From the NCBI RefSeq assembly GCF_016424485.1, contig NZ_JAELUP010000014.1:51633-115632 (forward strand): a stretch of 64,000 nt of DNA. The letters run 5' to 3'. Position 1 is the first letter of the stretch. Every line of letters begins with the position of its first letter. Below, in pieces: positions 40,365 through 47,107 of the stretch. The translations under genes and the position numbers were made by a program. A model generated the notes under the pieces. The model was given only the letters and a program-made list of their open reading frames with translations. It had not been told where the DNA came from and made no database searches. This DNA comes from Paenibacillus roseus (GTDB lineage: Bacteria > Bacillota > Bacilli > Paenibacillales > Paenibacillaceae).

Positions 40365-40696
40365 ACGGCCTCTGGGACCAGCGAGTCAGCTGCCAACTCC
40401 TTGAGTTTTGCAAATAGCGGCAGTTCAAGCACCTCGTCATTACCAGAACGCAAAATCGCTTGCAGCGCTTGCTTATCCGTAACTACCTCTGCCCAATCAC
40501 GTTCCCCTTGCCATTGTGTACCATGGATAAGGACATAACGCCCGTCGCGCAACCGAGTAATACCTAAATGGCTCCCGACACCTCCGTTACCCCTATTGCG
40601 GACGTCCCAGTAATCGAGACGGTCGTTGTATGCAACTCTAGCGATGATAGGACCATCTCTGAACTCGTTCTCGTAGACATTCACTTTGCTACCCAT
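40361..40696 (-). CDS. Hypothetical phage protein co-transcribed with the integrase
   Basis: 111 aa; AGGAGG lies upstream of ATG 40696. The start is strand-rich (YENEFRDGPIIARVAYNDRLD, GVGSHLGITRLRDGRYVLIHG) and the end is helical (VTDKQALQAILRSGNDEVLEL). No family is recognised. It overlaps the integrase start by 4 bases and is therefore in its operon. Confidence 0.6.
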   Translation of the reverse strand: MGSKVNVYENEFRDGPIIARVAYNDRLDYWDVRNRGNGGVGSHLGITRLRDGRYVLIHGTQWQGERDWAEVVTDKQALQAILRSGNDEVLELPLFAKLKELAADSLVPEAV

Positions 40697-40723
40697 TGTT
40701 CAGTCCTCCTGAATTGGTATAAT
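40696..40723 (+). promoter_or_regulatory. Candidate promoter for a small + strand RNA
   Basis: TTGTTC (40696-40701), 16 bp, TATAAT (40718-40723). It fires away from the neighbouring minus-strand genes and into a short unit ending in a terminator. Confidence 0.45.
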
Positions 40724-40729
40724 GGAGGA

Positions 40730-40797
40730 CAGGGAGGCCGTCGAAAGTTTCCCTGTCCGTTGCCGCCCAGGTATGCACTTACCCAGGCGGCTTTTTA
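40730..40797 (+). ncRNA. Candidate small RNA antisense to an operon leader
   Basis: After the promoter at 40696-40723 there is a stem of GGACAGGGA with TCCCTGTCC. A terminator hairpin follows: GCCGCC (40762-40767) with GGCGGC (40786-40791), inner GGTA/TACC, then CTTTTTATTA. No open frame is present. The unit is antisense to the leader between the two minus-strand genes on either side. Confidence 0.4.
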
Positions 40798-41175
40798 TTA
40801 GCCAGCGATTTCCCATTCTTCGATTTCTGCAATTACTCCGCCCGATACTTGAATGAAACTGCGTTGGCCGCCGTTGCAGACGTCGTAAATGCCATCTGTC
40901 AGCGTGTACTCAAGCGCATGGCCCAGATGCTTGAAATTGTTGATAAACGCGCGCTCATATTTGTACTGACCTCCGATAGCGGTAATGCGGGCAACCCATG
41001 TTTTGTGCTTACGGCTACCTGTCAGGGTTTCCAGCTTTGCAGGTTGCGGAAGGCGAGTAGCTTTCCACGCTTGACGGAGTGCTTCAGCAAAGTATTGCTT
41101 TACTTTTCCACCGAACTTCGCCGCTGCCGATCTTGCCACTTTCCAAGCCTTTACCATTACCGCTTTCTTAGTCAT
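40798..41175 (-). CDS. Hypothetical phage protein, 125 aa
   Basis: AAGGGAGCGG precedes the ATG. The N-terminus is basic and helical (VKAWKVARSAAAKFGGKVKQY, FAEALRQAWKAT). The C-terminus is strand-rich (HKTWVARITAIGGQYKYER, GIYDVCNGGQRSFIQVSGG). It is a recurring small protein in this kind of prophage, but I know no function. It is transcribed divergently from the gene at 41324, across a periodic operator array. Confidence 0.6.
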   Translation of the reverse strand: MTKKAVMVKAWKVARSAAAKFGGKVKQYFAEALRQAWKATRLPQPAKLETLTGSRKHKTWVARITAIGGQYKYERAFINNFKHLGHALEYTLTDGIYDVCNGGQRSFIQVSGGVIAEIEEWEIAG

Positions 41176-41190
41176 CTTAACCGCTCCCTT

Positions 41191-41303
41191 TTAATTAATT
41201 TCTCAACCTTATGAATTAATAATAACATGAAATTAATTAAAAGTAAATATACATTAATTAAAAAGTTTGCAAATTTAATTAGAATAAGTTTATAATTAAT
41301 TAG
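41191..41303. promoter_or_regulatory. Six TTAATTAA-like sites at exact 21-bp spacing
   Basis: TTAATTAA at 41191, 41233 and 41254, TGAATTAA at 41212 and TTAATTAG at 41275 and 41296 are spaced exactly 21 bp, two helical turns. The array covers the whole intergenic region, including the + promoter TTGCAA (41267-41272), 18 bp, TATAAT (41291-41296). It looks like a cooperative operator for a small dimeric repressor. Confidence 0.75.
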
Positions 41304-41323
41304 GAAGAAGGGTGGTGACGGTA

Positions 41324-41503
41324 ATGGAAGATCAACGCAGGGTAGTAGCAAATATATTTGAGGATACCAGGGCAACGCTCAATCAAATAAAGGATGAGTA
41401 CCGCTTCAAAAATGACGATGAACTTGTAAGATTCCTTTGTGGATCATTTTTGAGTGATCCGCGCAGGGAAGTGCTTTTGAATTATCTGAATGCCCGGAAA
41501 TAG
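41324..41503 (+). CDS. Small protein with ribbon-helix-helix-like pattern, 59 aa
   Basis: ATG 41324 lies behind GGGTGGTG. The pattern is one strand (RRVVANIF), a helix (DTRATLNQIKDEYR), a turn (FKND) and a second helix (ELVRFLCGSFL). That is the plan of ribbon-helix-helix repressors, which bind tandem short sites. The gene is immediately downstream of six phased sites and may regulate itself. The fold assignment is by eye. Confidence 0.55.
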   Translation: MEDQRRVVANIFEDTRATLNQIKDEYRFKNDDELVRFLCGSFLSDPRREVLLNYLNARK

Positions 41504-41510
41504 AAAAGAA

Positions 41511-41543
41511 AAAGAGCAGCCTGATATGGACTGCTCTTTTTTA
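41511..41543. terminator. Bidirectional terminator
   Basis: AAAGAGCAG and CTGCTCTTT are perfect 9-bp arms with T-runs on both strands; it ends the small + gene and the minus-strand gene cluster that follows. Confidence 0.8.
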
Positions 41544-41567
41544 CGTCGATTAATCTCCGCCAAACCA

Positions 41568-41741
41568 TCATTTAATAAAACCGAAATCAGACAACTGTTG
41601 TTCCAAATCCTCTATAGTAGTTGCGCGGGCTAATTCATGTTCATCGCCATTTTCTTCAAGAACAGTTGCGAAATAAGTCCTGTTCTCAGACAGAACAATT
41701 CTGGAGTCAGCAATTTTTGCCTGAAGGCTTTCCAATGTCAT
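41568..41741 (-). CDS. Small acidic protein, 57 aa
   Basis: ATG 41741 is chosen because AAGGAG precedes it; the open frame continues to 41825 without a better site. The product MTLESLQAKIADSRIVLS, then TYFATVLEENG and a C-terminal helix (TIEDLEQQLSDFGF), is a small alpha/beta fold. Function is unknown. Confidence 0.55.
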   Translation of the reverse strand: MTLESLQAKIADSRIVLSENRTYFATVLEENGDEHELARATTIEDLEQQLSDFGFIK

Positions 41742-41791
41742 AATAATTATCTCCTTCAACCCGCCGCCTTTGCGCAGCTGCAGCTTTATAC

Positions 41792-41938
41792 TTATCGTTT
41801 CCGTTTCTTTGAGACAATGCGACACTCGCCAGCCTCGCTATCGTCATAAAGGAGGAACATGGTTGTGACGTCAAACAAGATCAAAGGGACGATTACTTTG
41901 CCGTATACGGCGTAGTCCAGGTGCCGAAGTGCTTTCAT
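41792..41938 (-). CDS. Small protein with hydrophobic core, 48 aa
   Basis: ATG 41938 follows GAGGTGATACC. The product MKALRHLDYAVYGKVIVP continues with LILFDVTTMFLLYDD, a likely membrane segment, and a basic end (SKKRKR). It is part of the string of small minus-strand genes here. Confidence 0.55.
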   Translation of the reverse strand: MKALRHLDYAVYGKVIVPLILFDVTTMFLLYDDSEAGECRIVSKKRKR

Positions 41939-41947
41939 GGTATCACC

Positions 41948-42178
41948 TCAGGGAAGGCCCGAAGGGCCTGTGTTATTGTGCTGCCTTGTTAGCTTGAGAC
42001 AGCGTCCTATGCCCGCTGTCGATTTTCCCGTCTCGAATAACCACCCAACGGACCCATTCAGCTTTTCGAACCCGTGAGTTATCGCTGCTATTTTATTTCT
42101 TACCCCAACAACCGTGACGAAGGACTTGCTGCCGTATTCATGCGTAAACACCACTTTGTAGATTTTACTTTTGTTCAT
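41948..42178 (-). CDS. Small hypothetical protein, 76 aa
   Basis: ATG 42178 follows GGAGGT at 8 bases. The strands KIYKVVFTHEYGSKSFVTVV and a short helix are visible, with a polar tail. No family is recognised. A GGCCC-GAA-GGGCC hairpin at about 41955-41970 lies in its 3' end. Confidence 0.5.
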   Translation of the reverse strand: MNKSKIYKVVFTHEYGSKSFVTVVGVRNKIAAITHGFEKLNGSVGWLFETGKSTAGIGRCLKLTRQHNNTGPSGLP

Positions 42179-42244
42179 CCCCATTACCTCCCCGCGTAAG
42201 CCCGCCGGCAGTTTATATTTTCAATAAATTATGTTAAGATGAAG

Positions 42245-42265
42245 GAGGGAGCCGTTAACTCCCTC
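42245..42265. other. Hairpin GAGGGAG/CTCCCTC
   Basis: Perfect 7-bp arms around CCGTTAA. There is no clear T-run on either strand. It lies just beyond the stop of the minus-strand gene at 42274 and may mark its 3' end. Confidence 0.4.
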
Positions 42266-42273
42266 GAGAACTA

Positions 42274-42486
42274 CTATTTGCGTTTACGTTGCTGCTGTAT
42301 TGCTGAGTAGCGGTCGTAAGCGCGCTGTTCGTCGTCTGAGAGTTGGTATCTCTCGATGACCTTTAAGCTTTCTTCCCGGAACGCCTCTCGCGTAATGCGG
42401 CTTAGACCCATCTGGTCACGCAGCACTCGCAAGAGGTGTTCTCTTTTTTGCATTTTCTCAAATGCACGAATTGTCATCTTGTCCAT
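42274..42486 (-). CDS. Small helical basic protein, 70 aa
   Basis: ATG 42486 follows AAAGGAGGG. The product is all-helical and highly charged (MTIRAFEKMQKREHLLRVLR, ESLKVIERYQLSDDEQRAYD). It is transcribed divergently from the XRE-like gene at 42645, from a strong promoter with an operator-like inverted repeat. The place suits a Cro- or antirepressor-like role, but no HTH is clear. Confidence 0.55.
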   Translation of the reverse strand: MDKMTIRAFEKMQKREHLLRVLRDQMGLSRITREAFREESLKVIERYQLSDDEQRAYDRYSAIQQQRKRK

Positions 42487-42530
42487 TCTTACCCTCCTTT
42501 CAGGAAGCGTTTCGTTCACTTCCTATCTTT

Positions 42531-42574
42531 ATTATACGACAATTATAATAACTTGTAAACAATATATTTGTCGT
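42531..42574 (-). promoter_or_regulatory. Minus-strand promoter with inverted operator
   Basis: On the minus strand TTTACA (42559-42554), 17 bp, TATAAT (42536-42531). ACGACAA (42536-42542) and TTGTCGT (42568-42574) form an inverted repeat that overlaps the -10 and lies upstream of the -35. It is probably bound by the divergent XRE-like protein. Confidence 0.65.
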
Positions 42575-42587
42575 TTAATTAAAATAT

Positions 42588-42616
42588 TTGACTAAAAGTT
42601 ATTTATGTTGTATTGT
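42588..42616 (+). promoter_or_regulatory. Candidate + promoter of the repressor gene
   Basis: TTGACT (42588-42593), 17 bp, TATTGT (42611-42616). A TATAAT at 42622 has no good -35 and is an alternative. Confidence 0.4.
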
Positions 42617-42644
42617 CATCCTATAATATTAAAGGAGGGCAATC

Positions 42645-42848
42645 ATGATTAAAGTCACCGATATAGACAAAACAATTAAAATGATGATCGCCGAGAACAA
42701 CATTGATAGCAAAGCTGCTCTGGGTGAATTAGTTGGTATAAAAAACACGACATTCCGCGCAGCTATTGCCAATAATTCATTAAGATTAGCCGATTTCATT
42801 CGTATTGCTGATGCACTGGGCTATACAATTACAGTGTCGAAGGAATAG
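42645..42848 (+). CDS. Small XRE/Cro-like repressor, 67 aa
   Basis: AAAGGAGGG lies upstream. TIKMMIAENNIDSKAALGELV, then GIKNTTFRAAIANNSLRLADF is a five-helix Cro/C1-type DNA-binding domain with the recognition helix at NTTFRAAI. It is transcribed away from the gene at 42274-42486, with operator half-sites between, the classic lysogeny switch layout. Confidence 0.7.
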   Translation: MIKVTDIDKTIKMMIAENNIDSKAALGELVGIKNTTFRAAIANNSLRLADFIRIADALGYTITVSKE

Positions 42849-42906
42849 GATGGCAGTGTTTTTCGTGAAAAAGAAAAAGGAACCGGCGATTGGATTTCCC
42901 CTTTCT

Positions 42907-42932
42907 GACCTGCATGAGCGGGTCTTTTTTTA
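42907..42932 (+). terminator. Terminator after the XRE-like gene
   Basis: GACCTGC, ATGA loop, GCGGGTC (one G-U), then seven T. Confidence 0.75.
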
Positions 42933-42977
42933 TTGTAAGTTGGAAGCTTTCCTGTATATAATAAGAACGAGTGTTCT
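42933..42977 (+). promoter_or_regulatory. Promoter with LexA-box-like operator
   Basis: TTGTAA (42933-42938), 18 bp, TATAAT (42957-42962). AGAACGAGTGTTCT (42964-42977) is a palindrome with GAAC-N4-GTTC, the core of the Firmicute LexA (DinR) box, placed at the transcription start. The two genes that follow encode LexA-type DNA-binding domains. Confidence 0.7.
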
Positions 42978-42999
42978 GAATAAAGGAAGGGTGATATTT

Positions 43000-43221
43000 A
43001 TGGGAAAAATTACACCGAAGCAAAAGAAAGTCTTATCATTCATTGTTTCTTTCGTCAGGCAGCACAATTACCCGCCCACACTGCGCGAAATTGGAGCAGA
43101 ATTGAACATCGCATCTCCGAGCACAATACATGGTTATTTAACCCGCCTACAAAACGGCGGTTATATACGATGGGAACCATCAGCTCCGCGTACAATTAGG
43201 GTACTGGTCAATGCTGAGTGA
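43000..43221 (+). CDS. Stand-alone LexA-type DNA-binding domain, 73 aa
   Basis: ATG 43000 lies behind GGAAGGG. ITPKQKKVLSFIVSFVRQHN, YPPTLREIGAELNIASPSTI and HGYLTRLQNGGYIRW match the LexA winged helix nearly end to end. The Ser-Lys peptidase and dimerisation domain are absent, so RecA-stimulated self-cleavage is impossible. It may compete at LexA boxes or control prophage genes. It overlaps the next gene by 11 bases. Confidence 0.82.
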   Translation: MGKITPKQKKVLSFIVSFVRQHNYPPTLREIGAELNIASPSTIHGYLTRLQNGGYIRWEPSAPRTIRVLVNAE

Positions 43222-43435
43222 TCTGGAACGAAAAGTGCTGCGCATCTGTTATAATTATTCCGTGGCCAATCGCAGGCCACCGACGATCCGGGAGCTTTGC
43301 ATCAAAACAGGCAAGCCTATTGGTCGAATTAACTTTATTCTTCATCAACTGACGACCAAACAGTTTATTGAGTGGAAGCCGGAGCGGCATGGAGAACTGC
43401 GAGTCATTCAGGCGTGGGAATTTTCTTGGAACTAA
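43211..43435 (+). CDS. Second LexA-like winged-helix protein, 74 aa
   Basis: LERKVLRICYNYSVANRRPP, TIRELCIKTGKPIGRINFIL and LTTKQFIEWKPERHGELRV follow the same winged-helix plan as the upstream gene, but diverged. It also lacks the peptidase domain. The overlapping start suggests coupled translation and perhaps heterodimer or paired binding. Confidence 0.7.
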   Translation: MLSDLERKVLRICYNYSVANRRPPTIRELCIKTGKPIGRINFILHQLTTKQFIEWKPERHGELRVIQAWEFSWN

Positions 43436-43443
43436 AAAAAGAA

Positions 43444-43480
43444 AAGAGCCGCGCAAATTGTTATTTTGCCGGCTCTTAAA
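43444..43480. terminator. Terminator between LexA-like genes and serine recombinase
   Basis: AAGAGCCG and CGGCTCTT arms with an inner GCAAA/TTGC pairing. An A-run on the left and TTAAATTT on the right allow action on both strands. Confidence 0.65.
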
Positions 43481-45068
43481 TTTCCGTACTTAGTGGGGGG
43501 TGAGACCCCTCGCCTCCACCATGCAAATCCACAACCGCACGAGGTTGTGGATTTTTGCTTTCTTCGATATTCAGCTTTAGAATAAGCTCTACATGCTCCT
43601 TATAGACGATCACCTTCTCTACATAGCTTCCGACGAACTTCTTGATTTCGGGGATGTTGCGGTCCGTCACATGATCTTTGAAAGCAGCCAACAGTTGCTT
43701 CAAGGCATCCTCCGAAACAGCCGACTTTTGTGCTTTGGACCGATAAAGGACAATTTGTTTCTCAATCGCTTCTTTCTGTTGTTCCAGTTCGTTCAACTTG
43801 CCCATAAGAGCAGCATTGGCAAGCCCAGTTGCGACGGCATTAACAACGTTCTCGATCTGCTTTTCCGTTTCCCGAAGATTCTTCGCGATTCTTGCTTCTT
43901 CATTCCTATAGGAGACATCCTTTTTCGCTTGAAATTCAGCCAATTGCCTAGCTAGTTGTGGAATGGATTGCTCATTGAAAATCTTCTCGTAAAGCTGGGC
44001 GACAACGTAGCTTTCAACGTATTCTCTACGTAACTCTTTGTTGCCGCATTGCTTTGTTCGCTCCCGATTCCCGCAGCGGTAGGTGACGTACTTTAATTTG
44101 TTTCTCCCGCAATGCTTCGTATTCCCCAGCAGTGCGTACTCATGACCGTAGTTCTTCAGGCATTCTCCGCAGACAATCAAGCCGCTCAGAAGGTACAGCT
44201 CTTTTGCCTTGTGACGACCGGGCTTATGCTTCGCTGCATTCATTTTTTCCTGAACGAGTTGAAAATCCCCTTTGGAAATGATCTGCGGCATCCCGCCCTC
44301 TATACGAATGACTTCTTCAGGGTTTTTAGTACGATGGCTATTTCGCTTCCCGAAGGCATCCTTGCCGCTTGCCAGGTTGAAAATGTAGACTCCTGTATAC
44401 TTTTCATTGCGGAGAATGCCGTGTAAGACATTTTTGCCGATAGCCCGACCGTATCTCGACCTGTAGCCTTTCTCGGCCAAGGCCGTCACAATTTGATTGT
44501 ACCCGTTCCCTTCGAGGAACATAGAAAAGATGGTTTCGATCATGCCGCGCTCGTCCTCGTTGATTAAATACTGCTTTGTATTGGGGTCAACCTTGTAGCC
44601 GATAGGTGGCAGACCGCCCGTGTGCTTACACTGAAAAGCGGTTTCTTTCATGCCTTTCATCACTTCTCGCGCCAAGTTTTTGCTGTAGTATTCAGCCATT
44701 CCCTCAAGCAAAGATTCGAGAATGACGCTTTCGGGCGAATCGTCCAGATTCTCGGTTATGCTCAGGAGTTTTACGCCGTTCGCTTTTAGAATGCGCTTAT
44801 AATTGGCGCTATCGTATTTGTTGCGGCTGAAACGATCAAGCTTATGAACGATGATTGTATCGAAGAGTCCTTTTGCGCTATCGGCGATCATCTGTTGAAA
44901 TTCAGGCCGTTTATCAGAAGTGGCCGTTTTCGCACGATCAGCGTAAACCTTAACGATTTTAAGGCTATTTTTTTCGCAATAGGCTTCAATCGCACGAAGC
45001 TGTGCCTCAATGGATTCTTCTCTCTGGTTGTCACTGGAATAGCGTAAATAGGGTGCTACGTATCTCAT
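43476..45068 (-). CDS. Large serine recombinase
   Basis: 530 aa from ATG 45068, where GGAG is 9 bases away. The N-terminal catalytic domain has YLRYSSDNQ with the catalytic serine, VHKLDRFSRN and the E-helix. A recombinase domain follows (GGLPPIGYKVDP, ILRNEKYTGVY), then a zinc ribbon (CGECLKNYG, YRCGNRERTKQCGNK) and a coiled coil. This is a complete integrase of the phiC31/TP901 type. The last residues (AVVDLHGGGEGSHPP) are encoded over a 12-bp perfect hairpin (43525-43554). Confidence 0.92.
   Translation of the reverse strand: MRYVAPYLRYSSDNQREESIEAQLRAIEAYCEKNSLKIVKVYADRAKTATSDKRPEFQQMIADSAKGLFDTIIVHKLDRFSRNKYDSANYKRILKANGVKLLSITENLDDSPESVILESLLEGMAEYYSKNLAREVMKGMKETAFQCKHTGGLPPIGYKVDPNTKQYLINEDERGMIETIFSMFLEGNGYNQIVTALAEKGYRSRYGRAIGKNVLHGILRNEKYTGVYIFNLASGKDAFGKRNSHRTKNPEEVIRIEGGMPQIISKGDFQLVQEKMNAAKHKPGRHKAKELYLLSGLIVCGECLKNYGHEYALLGNTKHCGRNKLKYVTYRCGNRERTKQCGNKELRREYVESYVVAQLYEKIFNEQSIPQLARQLAEFQAKKDVSYRNEEARIAKNLRETEKQIENVVNAVATGLANAALMGKLNELEQQKEAIEKQIVLYRSKAQKSAVSEDALKQLLAAFKDHVTDRNIPEIKKFVGSYVEKVIVYKEHVELILKLNIEESKNPQPRAVVDLHGGGEGSHPPLSTEI
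43525..43554. other. Perfect 12-bp hairpin within the recombinase 3' end
   Basis: AAATCCACAACC and GGTTGTGGATTT around GCACGA, with a T-run on the + strand side. It lies in the coding region for the C-terminal tail and could serve as a + strand terminator or mark a junction with older DNA. Confidence 0.5.
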
Positions 45069-45132
45069 TGTTAACAACTCCTTAGTAGAATGCCTCCATC
45101 CATATTCATGAAGGGAGGCATTCGTATTTTTG

Positions 45133-45564
45133 TTAGTTTGTCTCTGCTGGAACTGAGTACAGTAGTTGATATTTTTCGTAGTATTCAGCCATTCCTTTAT
45201 TCAAAGAGTAGAGAATCGTGCTTTCGGACAAATCGTCCAGATTCTCGGTTGCGCTCAGGAGTTTCACGCCATTCATTTTTAGAATGTGCTTATAATTCGC
45301 GTTCATGAGTTTGCTGCGACTGAGGCGGTCAAGTCTATGAACAATGACTGCATCGAACAAGCTCTTTTCGCTGTCGGCAATCATCTGTTGAAAAGCTGGT
45401 CGTTTATCGGAAATGCCGGATACCGAACGATCAACGTAGGTTTTGACAACGACGTATTCATTGTTATTGCAATTTTCTTCAATCGCTCTCCGTTGTTTAT
45501 TAAGTTGCACTTCTGCTTGATCCGCTCCACCAGAGCGCAAGTAGGCCGCTACATATTTCATCAT
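45133..45564 (-). pseudogene. Truncated serine recombinase, catalytic serine lost
   Basis: 143 aa from ATG 45564 behind GAGGAG. It aligns with the first 140 residues of the intact recombinase (DKRPAFQQMIADSEKSLFDA, IVHRLDRLSRSK, MNGVKLLSATENLDD), then ends in unrelated residues. The active-site strand reads YLRSGGADQ where the intact gene has YLRYSSDNQ, so the nucleophile position is glycine. Probably a relic, although the intact frame could permit a dominant-negative protein. Confidence 0.7.
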
Positions 45565-45590
45565 GAACATCTCCTCATTAATATTCTGAC

Positions 45591-45761
45591 TTAACGGATG
45601 ATAGTTTTTAAAGGAATGAGGGCATCAAGCCCTCTACCAGCAGTTTGTTTGGCAAGATTCTGTTTACCTAAAGAAGCCCTTACTTTAACTGGAGTGTTGT
45701 TGGATTCGTTACTTTGGTTGTCACTTGAAAAGCGGGCGTAAACAATAGTACGTGTTGTCAT
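45591..45761 (-). pseudogene. Recombinase N-terminal fragment joined to other sequence
   Basis: 56 aa. MTTRTIVYARFSSDNQSNES is a serine recombinase start with an intact serine motif, preceded by AGGAGA. After about 22 residues it changes to KVRASLGKQNLAKQTAGRGL and DALIPLK, a pattern reminiscent of the ParB N-terminus. It is likely the scar of a rearrangement. Confidence 0.5.
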
Positions 45762-45849
45762 ATACATATCTCCTCTCAATGTGTGGTAGGGGGAGCCGCG
45801 GCATATATCGAGGCTCAACAAGGTATACAAACATGTATTAATTCAGCTG

Positions 45850-46026
45850 CTAGACAGCACGATTTTTTCGATGAATAGCATCGAGTGCTTCCACTGCGGG
45901 CAAGTAATATTGTTCTGGTGTTTCGCATACACGCTCAATTTCCTGCCATGCGGAGTGGTCTGGGTTGTGGCGGTATTTGACAAGCTTATCCCTTGAAATT
46001 TGTGTACGATAGTGAGCCAAGTGCAT
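45850..46026 (-). CDS. Small hypothetical protein, 58 aa
   Basis: ATG 46026 follows GAGAGGAG. The product MHLAHYRTQISRDKLVKY, then CETPEQYYLPAVEALDAIH is polar and helical. The longer alternative frame in this region has no ribosome binding site and a less protein-like composition. Function is unknown. Confidence 0.55.
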   Translation of the reverse strand: MHLAHYRTQISRDKLVKYRHNPDHSAWQEIERVCETPEQYYLPAVEALDAIHRKNRAV

Positions 46027-46089
46027 GTTAATACTCCTCTCGGTGCTGGGATCATTGCATAGATGGTTGAGTTGATTAAAGCGCCAATC

Positions 46090-46407
46090 TCAGTATTCTT
46101 CAGGCAGTAGCATGGTGGCATGAGTCTCTTCATCAACAATCCAGACCGTCAGATCAAGAGGAGCATCCGTGTCACAGATGGTATACTCCACGCTTCTGAG
46201 GGGCACTTCCTGACGATGAACAATGCACTGATGATATTTACTGTTAATCACTTTAGTAGAAAACTCGAAAATTTGAAGGTAATCCATGTCAAGCCCTGAA
46301 GAAACTTGCCTATCCACGTACTCAAAAAGCTTAAGTTTCATCGACTGGGGAAGAACATCATGAATGCCTTTCGTTGCACACCGTGGAGCAAAGGTGCGAT
46401 GACGCAT
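46090..46407 (-). CDS. DUF960-family protein
   Basis: 105 aa from ATG 46407 behind AAGGAGGG. YATRG-like start (RCATKGIHDVLPQSMKLKLF), DYLQIFEFSTKVINSKYHQC and IVHRQEVPLRSVEYT follow the DUF960 pattern found on Firmicute plasmids and integrative elements. Its function is not known. It is the last gene of the radC operon. Confidence 0.75.
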   Translation of the reverse strand: MRHRTFAPRCATKGIHDVLPQSMKLKLFEYVDRQVSSGLDMDYLQIFEFSTKVINSKYHQCIVHRQEVPLRSVEYTICDTDAPLDLTVWIVDEETHATMLLPEEY

Positions 46408-46420
46408 ACGGGAACCCTCC

Positions 46421-46507
46421 TTAGCCCTTCTTCTGTTTACAATAATCAATAATTTCAATAACGAGTGTGGCAGTGGCGGCGATAAAGGCTAGAATCGCCT
46501 TCTTCAT
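46421..46507 (-). CDS. 28-aa membrane peptide coupled to radC
   Basis: ATG 46507 overlaps the radC stop (ATGA). The product MKKAILAFIAATATLVIE continues IIDYCKQKKG: one hydrophobic segment with a basic end. Its stop is within the ribosome binding site of the DUF960 gene, so all three are coupled. The role is unknown. Confidence 0.55.
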   Translation of the reverse strand: MKKAILAFIAATATLVIEIIDYCKQKKG

Positions 46508-46968
46508 GAGAAGCCCAGCCCCCGTTCCTTGAGACTCGTAAACGTGCCATCTCCGAGAATAATATGGTCCAATAGCTCAATCCCTAAAAGAGTGCCGCTA
46601 TCTCGTAGCCGTTCGGTCAACCCGATGTCTTCAGGGCTTGGCGTGGGATCTCCTGAAGGATGGTTATGGCAAGCGATAATAGACGCTGAATTGGCGAGTA
46701 CCGCCAACTTAAACGTTTCTCTTGGGTGCACGAGGGAAGCGCTCAAAGTCCCGCAAGACACTTGATGCATAGCCGTAGGCTCGTTCTTCGTATTCAAGCA
46801 AAGGATGCAAAACGATTCACGGTCACAATCGCCGATGAACTGTCGAAACAGTTCGGCTGCATCCTCCGGCTTGCGAATAACGCGTCCTGAGTACAGCAAA
46901 GAGGTTTTTTCGCGTACCGTGCGTAAAGAAACAATTTCAATGCGCTTAGAAGCATCACGTCTACTCAT
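46504..46968 (-). CDS. radC: RadC-like JAB-domain protein
   Basis: 154 aa from ATG 46968. The JAB metal site is intact: HNHPSGDPTPSPEDIGLTE gives the H-x-H and downstream Ser/Asp ligands. CGTLSASLVHPRETFKLAVL and LLDHIILGDGTFTSLKERG complete the domain. The helix-hairpin-helix part of chromosomal RadC is absent, as is usual for mobile-element copies. The biochemical role of RadC is still unclear; element copies may help transfer or repair. A leader peptide gene overlaps its start. Confidence 0.88.
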   Translation of the reverse strand: MSRRDASKRIEIVSLRTVREKTSLLYSGRVIRKPEDAAELFRQFIGDCDRESFCILCLNTKNEPTAMHQVSCGTLSASLVHPRETFKLAVLANSASIIACHNHPSGDPTPSPEDIGLTERLRDSGTLLGIELLDHIILGDGTFTSLKERGLGFS

Positions 46969-47014
46969 CGTCGTTACTCCAGGTATTACAATCAACCAAC
47001 CGAAACCAAATCAT
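46961..47014 (-). CDS. 17-aa leader peptide overlapping radC
   Basis: ATG 47014 has AAAGGAG upstream and encodes MIWFRLVDCNTWSNDDE, ending in a TAG that overlaps the radC ATG. Its ribosome binding site touches the end of a large inverted repeat (47025-47073), so leader and radC translation could be controlled together. Confidence 0.5.
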   Translation of the reverse strand: MIWFRLVDCNTWSNDDE

Positions 47015-47024
47015 TGAATAGCTC

Positions 47025-47073
47025 CTTTCAAATTATGAATTCATTCTTCTCATTCATAATGTAAACTTGAAAG
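47025..47073. promoter_or_regulatory. Inverted repeat in the radC leader
   Basis: CTTTCAA (47025-47031) pairs with TTGAAAG (47067-47073), and ATTATGAAT (47032-47040) with ATTCATAAT (47052-47060). Read on the minus strand, the 3' arm ends in the AAAG of the leader's ribosome binding site, so folding would hide it. Confidence 0.6.
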
Positions 47074-47107
47074 GTCTCATAATTCGGTTTCTATTCTGCC
47101 TCCGTCA

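Noticed and set aside
43525..43554. Recombinase hairpin as the attachment core
   Set aside because: Inverted arms alone do not identify an att site, and no matching direct repeat was found in the window.
45843..46139. A 98-codon minus-strand frame
   Set aside because: The 58-aa frame at 45850-46026 in another phase has a strong ribosome binding site and better composition.
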